Source: Piscirickettsiaceae bacterium
GTDB lineage: Bacteria; Pseudomonadota; Gammaproteobacteria; Thiomicrospirales; Thiomicrospiraceae
Assembly: GCA_021767305.1 (NCBI GenBank)
Contig: JAASTL010000087.1
Span: 1 to 5,704, forward strand
DNA length: 5,704 nucleotides
Reading direction: 5' to 3'
Made by a program: the position numbers and the translations under genes. Shown one piece after another: positions 1 to 5,189 of the stretch. The notes beneath the pieces are model-generated. The model was given only the letters and a program-made list of their open reading frames with translations. It was not told the origin of the DNA and made no database searches. Position 1 is the first letter of the stretch. Each line of letters opens with the position of its first letter.

Positions 1-1
1 A

Positions 2-910
2 ACCTCTAAAACACCTGTTCAGCTGGCACCTAAAATGGATGAGTTTCTCACTTACCTTAAACTCTCAGAAGGCTTAAGTGTGAATACGGTTGCTGCTTAT
101 AGGGTGGATTTAAAAATGTTTCAGGAATGGCTAAAAGAGCACAATCAAAATAGCCTTGAACAGGTTTCGCAAGAACAAATCGAAGACTTTCTCTATGACC
201 TGCAATCGCAAGGTCGCAAAGAAAAGTCTAACGCCCGTTTACTTTCTACCTTAAAGCGCTTTTATCAATGGGGCGCAAGTCTGGATTATTTTGCCGCAGA
301 CCCGACTGCTTTAGTCAAAGCCCCCAAATTACCCAAAAGTATTCCAAAAGTCATTACCGAAGAGCAGGTGGAAAAGTTACTTTATTCTCCTGACGAATAC
401 TCGCCTTTAGGGATTCGAGACCGCGCCATTTTGGAGTTGATGTATGCCAGTGGGTTGCGCGTTTCGGAATTAGTTGAACTGCCATTTGAGCAAGTGAATT
501 TATCAGCAGGTTTGGTGCAGGTCACTGGTAAAGGTAATAAAGAGCGCATTGTGCCAATTGGAGAGGTAGCGATAGAGTGGATAGAAAAATACATTACTGA
601 AGCGCGCCCCTCCTTGGTGAAAAAGAAGTGGGTGGATACACTGTTTGTATCCCGAATTGGGCGTCCAATGACGCGTCAAACGCTGTGGCATAGGATAAAA
701 AATTTGGCTTTTGATGTGGGCATTCATATCAATATCTCTCCACACACTTTGCGTCATGCTTTTGCTACCCATCTGATTAATCATGGAGCCGATTTACGAA
801 CCGTTCAGCTTTTATTGGGGCATAGTGATTTGTCGACTACACAAATCTATACTCATGTGGCTAAAGAGCGTTTACACAAATTACACCAGCAACATCATCC
901 ACGTGGTTAA
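2..910 (+). CDS. xerD: Site-specific tyrosine recombinase XerD (5' end probably outside window)
   Basis: XerD is a cytoplasmic tyrosine recombinase that, with XerC, resolves chromosome dimers at dif under FtsK control. Counting from the first in-frame Met (base 35), an N-terminal SAM-like DNA-binding domain covers about residues 1-90 and the catalytic domain about 105-285. The full catalytic set is visible: R142 (in GLRVSEL), K166 (in GKGNKE), H237 and R240 (SPHTLRHAFATH), H263 (LGHSDLSTTQ) and nucleophile Y272 (IYTHVA). The ending LHQQHHPRG is nearly identical to that of E. coli XerD and argues against XerC or a phage integrase. The frame stays open to base 2 with no start codon before ATG 35, and that ATG has no Shine-Dalgarno sequence. 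E. coli XerD (298 aa) extends about seven residues further in alignment than the 291 aa from ATG 35. I therefore think the true start lies left of the window, though ATG 35 is possible. dsbC follows, as in E. coli. Confidence 0.95.
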   Translation, partial: TSKTPVQLAPKMDEFLTYLKLSEGLSVNTVAAYRVDLKMFQEWLKEHNQNSLEQVSQEQIEDFLYDLQSQGRKEKSNARLLSTLKRFYQWGASLDYFAADPTALVKAPKLPKSIPKVITEEQVEKLLYSPDEYSPLGIRDRAILELMYASGLRVSELVELPFEQVNLSAGLVQVTGKGNKERIVPIGEVAIEWIEKYITEARPSLVKKKWVDTLFVSRIGRPMTRQTLWHRIKNLAFDVGIHINISPHTLRHAFATHLINHGADLRTVQLLLGHSDLSTTQIYTHVAKERLHKLHQQHHPRG

Positions 911-937
911 AGCTCTCTAATAAAGGGTTTGAATGAC

Positions 938-964
938 AGGAATTCAAAATTCCTTAATTGTTTT
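938..964 (+). terminator. Weak AT-rich hairpin after xerD
   Basis: A perfect 7-bp stem AGGAATT/AATTCCT (938-944 and 948-954) closes a 3-base CAA loop and is followed by TAATTGTTTT. It sits 28 bases after the xerD stop. The stem has only two G:C pairs and the T-run is interrupted, so it would be a leaky terminator at best. Its right arm overlaps a strand that can also pair with the dsbC ribosome binding site. Confidence 0.3.
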
Positions 965-1006
965 CAATTCATATTCAGTTATGATTCTGATTACTAAAAC
1001 AATTAA
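954..1006. repeat. 11-bp perfect inverted repeat flanking the dsbC promoter region
   Basis: TTAATTGTTTT at 954-964 is the exact reverse complement of AAAACAATTAA at 996-1006, with 31 bases between. The arms bracket the candidate dsbC promoter: the left arm covers the putative -35 and the right arm lies just after the putative transcription start. It could be an operator pair or an RNA stem in read-through transcripts. It could also be chance in AT-rich DNA. Confidence 0.4.
958..985 (+). promoter_or_regulatory. Candidate sigma-70 promoter of dsbC
   Basis: TATGAT at 980-985 matches the -10 consensus at five of six positions. TTGTTT at 958-963 is a poor -35 (TTG only), with a 16-bp spacer. Transcription would start near 992, giving a leader of about 36 bases before the dsbC ATG. 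This is a motif match by eye only. Confidence 0.4.
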
Positions 1007-1027
1007 AAAATAATTAAGGGCTAAATT

Positions 1028-1765
1028 ATGCAAGTCTTACGAAAATCAACTTTGCTTTCTTCAATTCTGGTGGGAGCCTTGTCACTGGCATTATTGCCAT
1101 CAATAACTGTAGCTGATGATGCTGAACAGGTCAAAAAACGTCTTGAGCAGATGATTGGCCCTGATGCTAAGGATGCTAAAGTCACGCAATCAGAAATTAA
1201 TGGCCTATATCAGATTCAACTGGGGCTTACGGTGGTTTATATGTCTGCCGATGGCAAGTATATGATGAACGGCAATATGATTGATTTAGCGAATGATAAA
1301 AACCTGACTCGAGCGGTTAAAGCTGAAACACGTAAAAAATTACTAAGTGCCATTGATGAGAAAGGCATGATTGTTTATCCCGCTAAAGATGAAAAACATA
1401 CCGTCACTGTATTTACCGATATTGATTGTCCATATTGCAAAAAACTCCATAAAGAGATTCCTGCCTTGAACAAAGCCGGGGTAACGGTGCGTTACTTAGC
1501 TTATCCGCGCACAGGCTTTAATTCGCCATCATTTAATAAGGCGGTATCTGTGTGGTGTGCTGACGATAAAGCCAAAACCATGGATGATGCCATGGTGGGT
1601 CTACCACCTGCAAAGAAAAAATGTGACAGCCCGGTCAAAGAACATATGATTAGAGCCCAGATGATGGAAGTAAACGGAACGCCAAATATGATTTTGGATA
1701 ACGGTAACGCTATCCCTGGTTATGCTCCAGCGATTGAAATTATTAAAATGTTAAAAGCATCTTAA
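1028..1765 (+). CDS. dsbC: Periplasmic thiol:disulfide isomerase DsbC
   Basis: DsbC is a V-shaped periplasmic homodimer that reshuffles wrong disulfides and is kept reduced by DsbD. The 245-aa product starts with a typical signal peptide (basic residues, hydrophobic core about 8-25, likely cut after TVA at residue 29). This leaves a mature chain of 216 aa that begins DDA, as in E. coli. Residues about 30-95 are the dimerisation domain and about 123-243 the thioredoxin-like domain. The active site is C134-P-Y-C137, the cis-proline loop is T218-P219, and a second pair is C177/C199. These cysteines and the proline have exactly the spacing of E. coli C98, C101, C141, C163 and P183. The CPYC dipeptide differs from E. 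coli DsbC (CGYC) and equals that of DsbG, but DsbG lacks the second cysteine pair, so DsbC is the better name. TTAAGGG (1014-1020) is a good ribosome binding site 7 bases before the ATG. A strong terminator follows. Confidence 0.95.
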   Translation: MQVLRKSTLLSSILVGALSLALLPSITVADDAEQVKKRLEQMIGPDAKDAKVTQSEINGLYQIQLGLTVVYMSADGKYMMNGNMIDLANDKNLTRAVKAETRKKLLSAIDEKGMIVYPAKDEKHTVTVFTDIDCPYCKKLHKEIPALNKAGVTVRYLAYPRTGFNSPSFNKAVSVWCADDKAKTMDDAMVGLPPAKKKCDSPVKEHMIRAQMMEVNGTPNMILDNGNAIPGYAPAIEIIKMLKAS

Positions 1766-1795
1766 TCAAGGGTTATCTTTTTACATGCTGGTTCT

Positions 1796-1825
1796 AAGCC
1801 GCTTTTTAGCGGCTTTTTTATTTTT
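1796..1825 (+). terminator. Rho-independent terminator after dsbC
   Basis: An 8-bp perfect stem AAGCCGCT/AGCGGCTT (1796-1803 and 1808-1815) with a TTTT loop (1804-1807) runs into TTTT, A, TTTTT (1816-1825). It lies 31 bases after the dsbC stop. The GC-rich stem and long T-tract make it a textbook intrinsic terminator that ends the xerD-dsbC transcription unit and separates it from the next gene. Confidence 0.93.
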
Positions 1826-1840
1826 ATATTGTGACAATAT
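1826..1840. promoter_or_regulatory. 15-bp palindrome, candidate operator
   Basis: ATATTGT (1826-1832) and ACAATAT (1834-1840) are perfect reverse complements around a single central base. It lies directly after the dsbC terminator and about 75 bases before the probable transcription start of the next gene, a position that would suit an activator. I do not recognise the regulator: it is not a CRP, FNR, LexA or Fur site. Confidence 0.4.
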
Positions 1841-1847
1841 TTTATTC

Positions 1848-1859
1848 AGAGTCGACTCT
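1848..1859. promoter_or_regulatory. 12-bp perfect palindrome, candidate operator
   Basis: AGAGTCGACTCT is its own reverse complement with no central spacer. Its centre is about 20.5 bp, two helical turns, from the centre of the neighbouring 15-bp palindrome, so the two would face the same side of the DNA. It is centred about 53 bases before the probable start of transcription. The cognate regulator is unknown. Confidence 0.4.
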
Positions 1860-1894
1860 ATTAATTTTGTATGAGTGTTTTTTCAAGCTTGCGA

Positions 1895-1900
1895 TATACT
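1895..1900 (+). promoter_or_regulatory. Probable -10 box for the retropepsin-like gene
   Basis: TATACT matches the -10 consensus at five of six positions, 44 bases before the ATG at 1945. No good -35 sits 16-18 bp upstream (TGAGTG at 17 bp), which would fit an activator-dependent promoter. The box is flanked by the inverted pair TGCGA (1890-1894) and TCGCA (1901-1905). Confidence 0.5.
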
Positions 1901-1944
1901 TCGCAGATTAGTAGTTGCGGTTTTATCAAATTGAGGAAAAATTT

Positions 1945-2376
1945 ATGAGTCGTAATGTCGGTTGGAAAGAGTGGGTGGCTCTTCCTGAACTTGGGATCAA
2001 GAAATTAAAGTGTAAAGTGGATACTGGAGCTAAAAATTCTGCTTTACACGCTTTTGAAGTGGATGAGTTTTATCGCGATGGTGAAACTTGGGTGCGTTTT
2101 AAATTGCACATGAGCATGACGGATGAATCCAAAGTCAAAACCTGCGAAGCCAAGGTGTTTGATAAACGCGTGGTCAGTGATTCTGGTGGTAACTTAACGG
2201 AACGTTACTTTATTGAGACCAAAATTCATGTTGGCGGCAAGACTGTAAAAGCCCAAGTTTCATTAACCCGGCGCGATACCATGGCGTTTAGAATGTTGTT
2301 AGGGAGAACAGCGCTGCGTAAATTCGGTTATCTGGTCGATTCCAGAGAGGCTTATCTGCAAGGCAAACCGAAGTAG
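1945..2376 (+). CDS. RimK-associated retropepsin-like protein ('ATP-dependent zinc protease' family)
   Basis: This 143-aa protein belongs to the small family usually annotated 'putative ATP-dependent zinc protease' or 'RimK/LysX family protein'. Despite that name its fold signature is retropepsin-like: the catalytic-type motif V-D26-T-G-A lies in KCKVDTGAKNSALHA (residues 22-36), and the C-terminal half ends with the family's FRMLLGRTAL segment. A single Asp per chain implies action as a dimer, if it is a protease at all. Members are often encoded beside the glutamate ligase rimK, but no rimK is present here. I place the start at ATG 1945, preceded by GAGG (1933-1936) at good spacing. An in-frame TTG at 1915 would add ten residues but has no ribosome binding site and lies only about eight bases after the probable transcription start. 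The biological substrate is unknown. Expression is probably independent of dsbC. Confidence 0.85.
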   Translation: MSRNVGWKEWVALPELGIKKLKCKVDTGAKNSALHAFEVDEFYRDGETWVRFKLHMSMTDESKVKTCEAKVFDKRVVSDSGGNLTERYFIETKIHVGGKTVKAQVSLTRRDTMAFRMLLGRTALRKFGYLVDSREAYLQGKPK

Positions 2377-2387
2377 TTGATCAGTTT

Positions 2388-2825
2388 TCAAATATTGGTT
2401 TTGTAACTCATACATAACCATTTTTTATTTTGCTTTTGCGCCTTGCTAAAGCGTTCAAATAATTCTTTTGGTAACTGTTCGGGCTCAATATCTTGGTAAC
2501 CCAACTGACTGTAAAAATGGTGCAAATGCTCATAGGGAAAGGCGATGATTAGAGTTTTCTTTTCTAGAGATTGGTGTAGGCGGTTTATGAATTCACTGCC
2601 AAGCCCTTGCTTACGGTAATTGTCATCGACAAAAACTCCCCTTAACCAAAAACAATGTTGGGTTTTGGTAGCTTGTAATCGAGCACAAGCAATAATTTGG
2701 TTGTCATAGGTTAACCAAAAGTTGCAGTCTCCTTTATTTGCCGAACTCTCTTTATGTTGTTTTAAAAAATGATTTAGACGCGGCAAATCATGCAAATCCA
2801 ATTTTTTAAATGTCAGCTCATTCAT
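2388..2825 (-). CDS. GNAT family N-acetyltransferase
   Basis: GNAT enzymes transfer an acetyl group from acetyl-CoA to an amine; the substrate here is unknown. From ATG 2825 the protein has 145 aa. The core signature is strand 4 LRGVFV (residues 61-66) followed by the acetyl-CoA pyrophosphate loop R71-K-Q-G74-L-G76 and its helix. The C-terminal motif FYSQLGY (104-110) carries the usual general-acid candidate Tyr105. The protein is a single short GNAT domain with no partner domain. An in-frame TTG at 2834 would add three residues. Neither start has a clear Shine-Dalgarno sequence; I prefer ATG because the leader from the candidate minus-strand promoter is then of reasonable length. The gene converges with the retropepsin-like gene (11-base gap, no terminator visible between them) and diverges from the DTW gene. 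Confidence 0.88.
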   Translation of the reverse strand: MNELTFKKLDLHDLPRLNHFLKQHKESSANKGDCNFWLTYDNQIIACARLQATKTQHCFWLRGVFVDDNYRKQGLGSEFINRLHQSLEKKTLIIAFPYEHLHHFYSQLGYQDIEPEQLPKELFERFSKAQKQNKKWLCMSYKTNI

Positions 2826-2853
2826 ATCAGTCAAATTAAGTCATTTTAAAAGT

Positions 2854-2859
2854 ATTATA
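2854..2859 (-). promoter_or_regulatory. Consensus -10 box for the GNAT gene
   Basis: Read on the minus strand these bases are TATAAT, a perfect -10 hexamer, 28 bases before the GNAT ATG. Transcription would start near 2847. The matching -35 is weak: TTTGAT lies 15 bp upstream and nothing resembles TTGACA. The rest of this 85-base divergent gap is AT-rich. I see no equally good promoter for the plus-strand DTW gene. Confidence 0.4.
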
Positions 2860-2910
2860 GAAGAGTTGTTTTTAATCAAAGAAGTCGATTGAATTAAAGG
2901 TTAGTGATTA

Positions 2911-3525
2911 ATGGCAAGAACTGTCTGCGAAAAATGCCATAGACCAGAAAAGGTGTGCTTTTGCTCCTTTATTAAGCCGATAGATAATGTTTTTGAAGTG
3001 GGGATTTTTCAACACCCAACAGAAACCAAACAAATTAAAGGCACCGCTCTTCTAACACATCGATGTCTCCAAAATTCAAGGCTTTGGGTTGGTGAAAAAA
3101 TCACCGACGTACCTGAGCTTATAGCCTGGTTAGATGATGATATCCCGGTTTATTTACTTTATCCACCGACTGAGGGCATAGAGACCAGTGTGTTATGTTC
3201 AGCTCAAGAATTGCAAACTTTGCAATCACCTGAAACACGGCAAAATTTTAAAATACTGGTTCTGGATGGTACTTGGCGCAAGACTTTTAAAATGATGCAG
3301 CTTAACCCCCAATTGCAGGCCTTAAATAGAGTTTCCATTGAGCCCAAAAATAGTTCTACTTACATTATTAGAAAACAAAAAGATGCGCAGTCGTTGTCTA
3401 CTATTGAGGCAGTTGTTACTTTAATGGCAGAGCTTGAATCTAATAGAATAAAATTTCAACCGGCATTAGACGCTTTTGCACAGATGCAAGCGCAACAAAT
3501 GGCTTTTAGAGAGGCAAAGCGTTAA
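2911..3525 (+). CDS. DTW domain protein, probable tRNA-uridine aminocarboxypropyltransferase (TapT/YfiP-like)
   Basis: DTW-domain enzymes of the TapT (YfiP) type attach the 3-amino-3-carboxypropyl group of S-adenosylmethionine to a tRNA uridine (acp3U47 in E. coli). The 204-aa product is close to family length. It opens with a probable metal-binding cluster C6-x2-C9-x6-C16-x-C18, followed by the conserved GIFQHPTE segment (31-38), LLYPPTEG (82-89) and the name-giving D119-G-T-W122 in LVLDGTWRKT. The later YIIRKQ (151-156) and S163-x-x-E-A block is also typical. ATG 2911 is preceded by AAAGG (2896-2900) at 10-base spacing, and the cysteine cluster starts six residues in, so a later start is unlikely. 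Which tRNA position it modifies cannot be read from the sequence, and human-type DTWD1/2 enzymes modify U20/U20a. No terminator follows, so some read-through into the glycosyltransferase pair is possible. Confidence 0.9.
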   Translation: MARTVCEKCHRPEKVCFCSFIKPIDNVFEVGIFQHPTETKQIKGTALLTHRCLQNSRLWVGEKITDVPELIAWLDDDIPVYLLYPPTEGIETSVLCSAQELQTLQSPETRQNFKILVLDGTWRKTFKMMQLNPQLQALNRVSIEPKNSSTYIIRKQKDAQSLSTIEAVVTLMAELESNRIKFQPALDAFAQMQAQQMAFREAKR

Positions 3526-3530
3526 CCCTT

Positions 3531-3561
3531 TTGACTCTCTCATTTAGCTCTCATGTATAAT
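3531..3561 (+). promoter_or_regulatory. Promoter of the glycosyltransferase pair
   Basis: TATAAT at 3556-3561 is a perfect -10 hexamer. TTGACT at 3531-3536 matches the -35 consensus at five of six positions but the spacer is 19 bp, longer than optimal. Transcription would start near 3568, only about ten bases before ATG 3578. The long spacer contains a 7-bp direct repeat, so the promoter may need an activator. Confidence 0.65.
3537..3554 (+). promoter_or_regulatory. PHO-box-like tandem direct repeat in promoter spacer
   Basis: CTCTCAT occurs at 3537-3543 and again at 3548-3554, separated by TTAG. Two 7-bp direct repeats with a 4-bp AT-rich gap (11-bp period) is the architecture bound by OmpR/PhoB-family response regulators. 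Each unit differs by one base from the E. coli PHO-box half-site CTGTCAT. The second repeat ends one base before the -10 box, whereas known PHO boxes end about ten bases before it, so assignment to PhoB is uncertain. Confidence 0.4.
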
Positions 3562-3577
3562 ACTTGGCATTATAAAA

Positions 3578-5185
3578 ATGGATTTAGGTCGGCCAGTGTC
3601 TCATCAAACAAACCCTACTGTTCTAGGTAAGTTGCTCACCGTTGAAAACAACCAAATATCTAGCTTACAACTGTTAGTTGTTTTACTTTCTTTTGCCGTT
3701 CTCTACGTTTTCCCTGCCTATTATTATCCGCTCATTGATATGGATGAAGGTGCCTATGCCGCGGTTTCAAGAGAGATGGTAATCAATGGCAGTTGGTTGA
3801 CCACTATGCTTAATGGTGAGCCTTTTTTCCATAAACCAGCTCTAATGTACTGGACCCAATCCATCGGATTATTGATCTTTGGTGAGGAGCGCTTTTCCTA
3901 CCGTTTCCCTTCTTTAGTGGCCTTCTCTTTTTGGCTTTATGCCAGTTATCAGTTTGCAAAACGTTATTTGGATAGTCAAACCGCATGGAATTTTATCTGG
4001 ATTAGCCTATTTGCAGTTGGTGTATTGATTTCTCTCAAAGCGGCGATTCCTGACGCATGGTTGATTTTGTTTATCTCTTTAGGTACTTACAAAGCCTATG
4101 AATTTGTTGTTGAACAAGATGATAAGGCCTTGATGTGGGCGTTTATTTGGACTGGCTTTGGTATCCTTGCCAAAGGCCCTATTGCCTTGGTTGTGGTGGC
4201 TGGATCGCTGTTTTTCTACCTGCTAGCAGAGCGTAACTGGAAAATCCTATTTAAGTCGATCCTGTTCTGGAAAGGTTGGCTGCTGCTGCTTTTGGTTGTT
4301 ATGCCTTGGTATCTGTTGCAGGTCTATCTGTTTGGACAAAAGTTTATTGATGAATTCTTTGGTGTACATAATGTAGGCCGCTTTATGAATGCCATGGAAA
4401 CCCATGATGGCAGTGTGCTTTATTATGTATTTGATTTAATGTTTTTGACTCTGCCATTCATGCCAATTTTATTTAAATCCATTATCCCGTGGTTTAAAGA
4501 CAGTAAAGCGGCAAGCGTGCAGCGCATGATGTTAGTTTGGTTTTTGTTGGTGCTGGTATTCTTTACCATTGCTGCAACTAAACTTCCGCACTACCTGATG
4601 TATGGTGTGCCACCGGTGTTGATTATGATGGCTTATTATTTCAAGCAAATGAATATCAAATGGGGCTTGGGGGCGACTTTAATTGGATTTGGTGTTCTAT
4701 TGGCAGCGCTACCCCAGTTAATTGAAACAGCTGCCAAAGATGAAAAAGACCCTTATCATTTTGCTACTCTGCATGAAGCCTCGCTGTACTTGCCATCGGG
4801 ATATTATTTTTGGGTCGCTCTCATGCTGGCAGTTGGCGTTTTACTGCTCTTTATTAAGTGGGACAAAATAAGCAAACTATTTGTTGCCGGTGTGGTTTCT
4901 GCCAGCACCTTTACCTTTGCTCTTTTTGCTTATGCCGTGAATCTTCAACAAGAACCCATTATCGGTGCCGCACAATTTGTAAAAGATAACAATCTAAAGG
5001 TCGTGACTTGCTGTATTGAAATGCCAAGCTTTAATGTTGAAGCGCAGCAGCTTACGCCAATGCGAGAGCCTAAAGCCGGCGAGATTGCATTTGGTAAGCG
5101 CCATGAATTGGCAGATCATTTTAGTGAATTGGAATGGTTATATGTGAATCGTGGTGTGGCAGTGGCCAAGATCATCAAGGAATAA
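3578..5185 (+). CDS. ArnT-like polyprenyl-phosphate-sugar glycosyltransferase (GT83/GT39 type)
   Basis: This is a multi-spanning inner-membrane GT-C glycosyltransferase related to ArnT, which moves a sugar from undecaprenyl phosphate to an acceptor such as lipid A on the periplasmic side. The 535-aa product has a first membrane segment at about 29-50, followed by the catalytic loop with D54-M-D56-E-G-A-Y and FHKPALMYW (84-92), the counterpart of ArnT's DE..Y and EKPP.LYW. Further family marks are GILAKGPIA (195-203), HNVGRF (264-269) and KLPHYL (335-340). About ten hydrophobic segments follow one another to near residue 455, and residues about 456-535 form a probable periplasmic tail with PSFNVE (484-489). 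The start is uncertain. ATG 3578 has no Shine-Dalgarno sequence, while in-frame GTG 3596 has AGGT (3586-3589) at good spacing and would give 529 aa. The family 2 enzyme four bases downstream probably supplies its donor. The sugar and acceptor are unknown. Confidence 0.88.
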   Translation: MDLGRPVSHQTNPTVLGKLLTVENNQISSLQLLVVLLSFAVLYVFPAYYYPLIDMDEGAYAAVSREMVINGSWLTTMLNGEPFFHKPALMYWTQSIGLLIFGEERFSYRFPSLVAFSFWLYASYQFAKRYLDSQTAWNFIWISLFAVGVLISLKAAIPDAWLILFISLGTYKAYEFVVEQDDKALMWAFIWTGFGILAKGPIALVVVAGSLFFYLLAERNWKILFKSILFWKGWLLLLLVVMPWYLLQVYLFGQKFIDEFFGVHNVGRFMNAMETHDGSVLYYVFDLMFLTLPFMPILFKSIIPWFKDSKAASVQRMMLVWFLLVLVFFTIAATKLPHYLMYGVPPVLIMMAYYFKQMNIKWGLGATLIGFGVLLAALPQLIETAAKDEKDPYHFATLHEASLYLPSGYYFWVALMLAVGVLLLFIKWDKISKLFVAGVVSASTFTFALFAYAVNLQQEPIIGAAQFVKDNNLKVVTCCIEMPSFNVEAQQLTPMREPKAGEIAFGKRHELADHFSELEWLYVNRGVAVAKIIKE

Positions 5186-5189
5186 GATT

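Noticed and set aside
382..784. Minus-strand open frames at 382-594 and 503-784
   Set aside because: They lie inside the conserved xerD catalytic domain, show no recognisable domain and have no supporting ribosome binding sites; they are shadows of the real gene.
2..910. Tyrosine recombinase as a sign of an integrated phage or genomic island
   Set aside because: The C-terminus, motif spacing and linkage to dsbC are those of the housekeeping XerD; no tRNA, attachment repeats or phage genes are nearby.
1826..1840. CRP or FNR site at the TTGTGACAA palindrome
   Set aside because: CRP needs TGTGA-N6-TCACA and FNR needs TTGAT-N4-ATCAA; this site has a one-base centre and fits neither.
1915..1944. 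TTG start for the retropepsin-like gene
   Set aside because: It has no Shine-Dalgarno sequence and lies about eight bases after the probable transcription start, while ATG 1945 has GAGG at proper spacing.
3556..3574. Bidirectional promoter from TATAAT and its mirror ATTATA
   Set aside because: The second hexamer is a -10 on the minus strand, but no gene or good -35 accompanies it, and the pair is easily explained by AT-rich promoter sequence.
3526..3577. Terminator after the DTW gene
   Set aside because: No stem-loop followed by a T-run is present in this 52-base gap; it holds promoter elements only.
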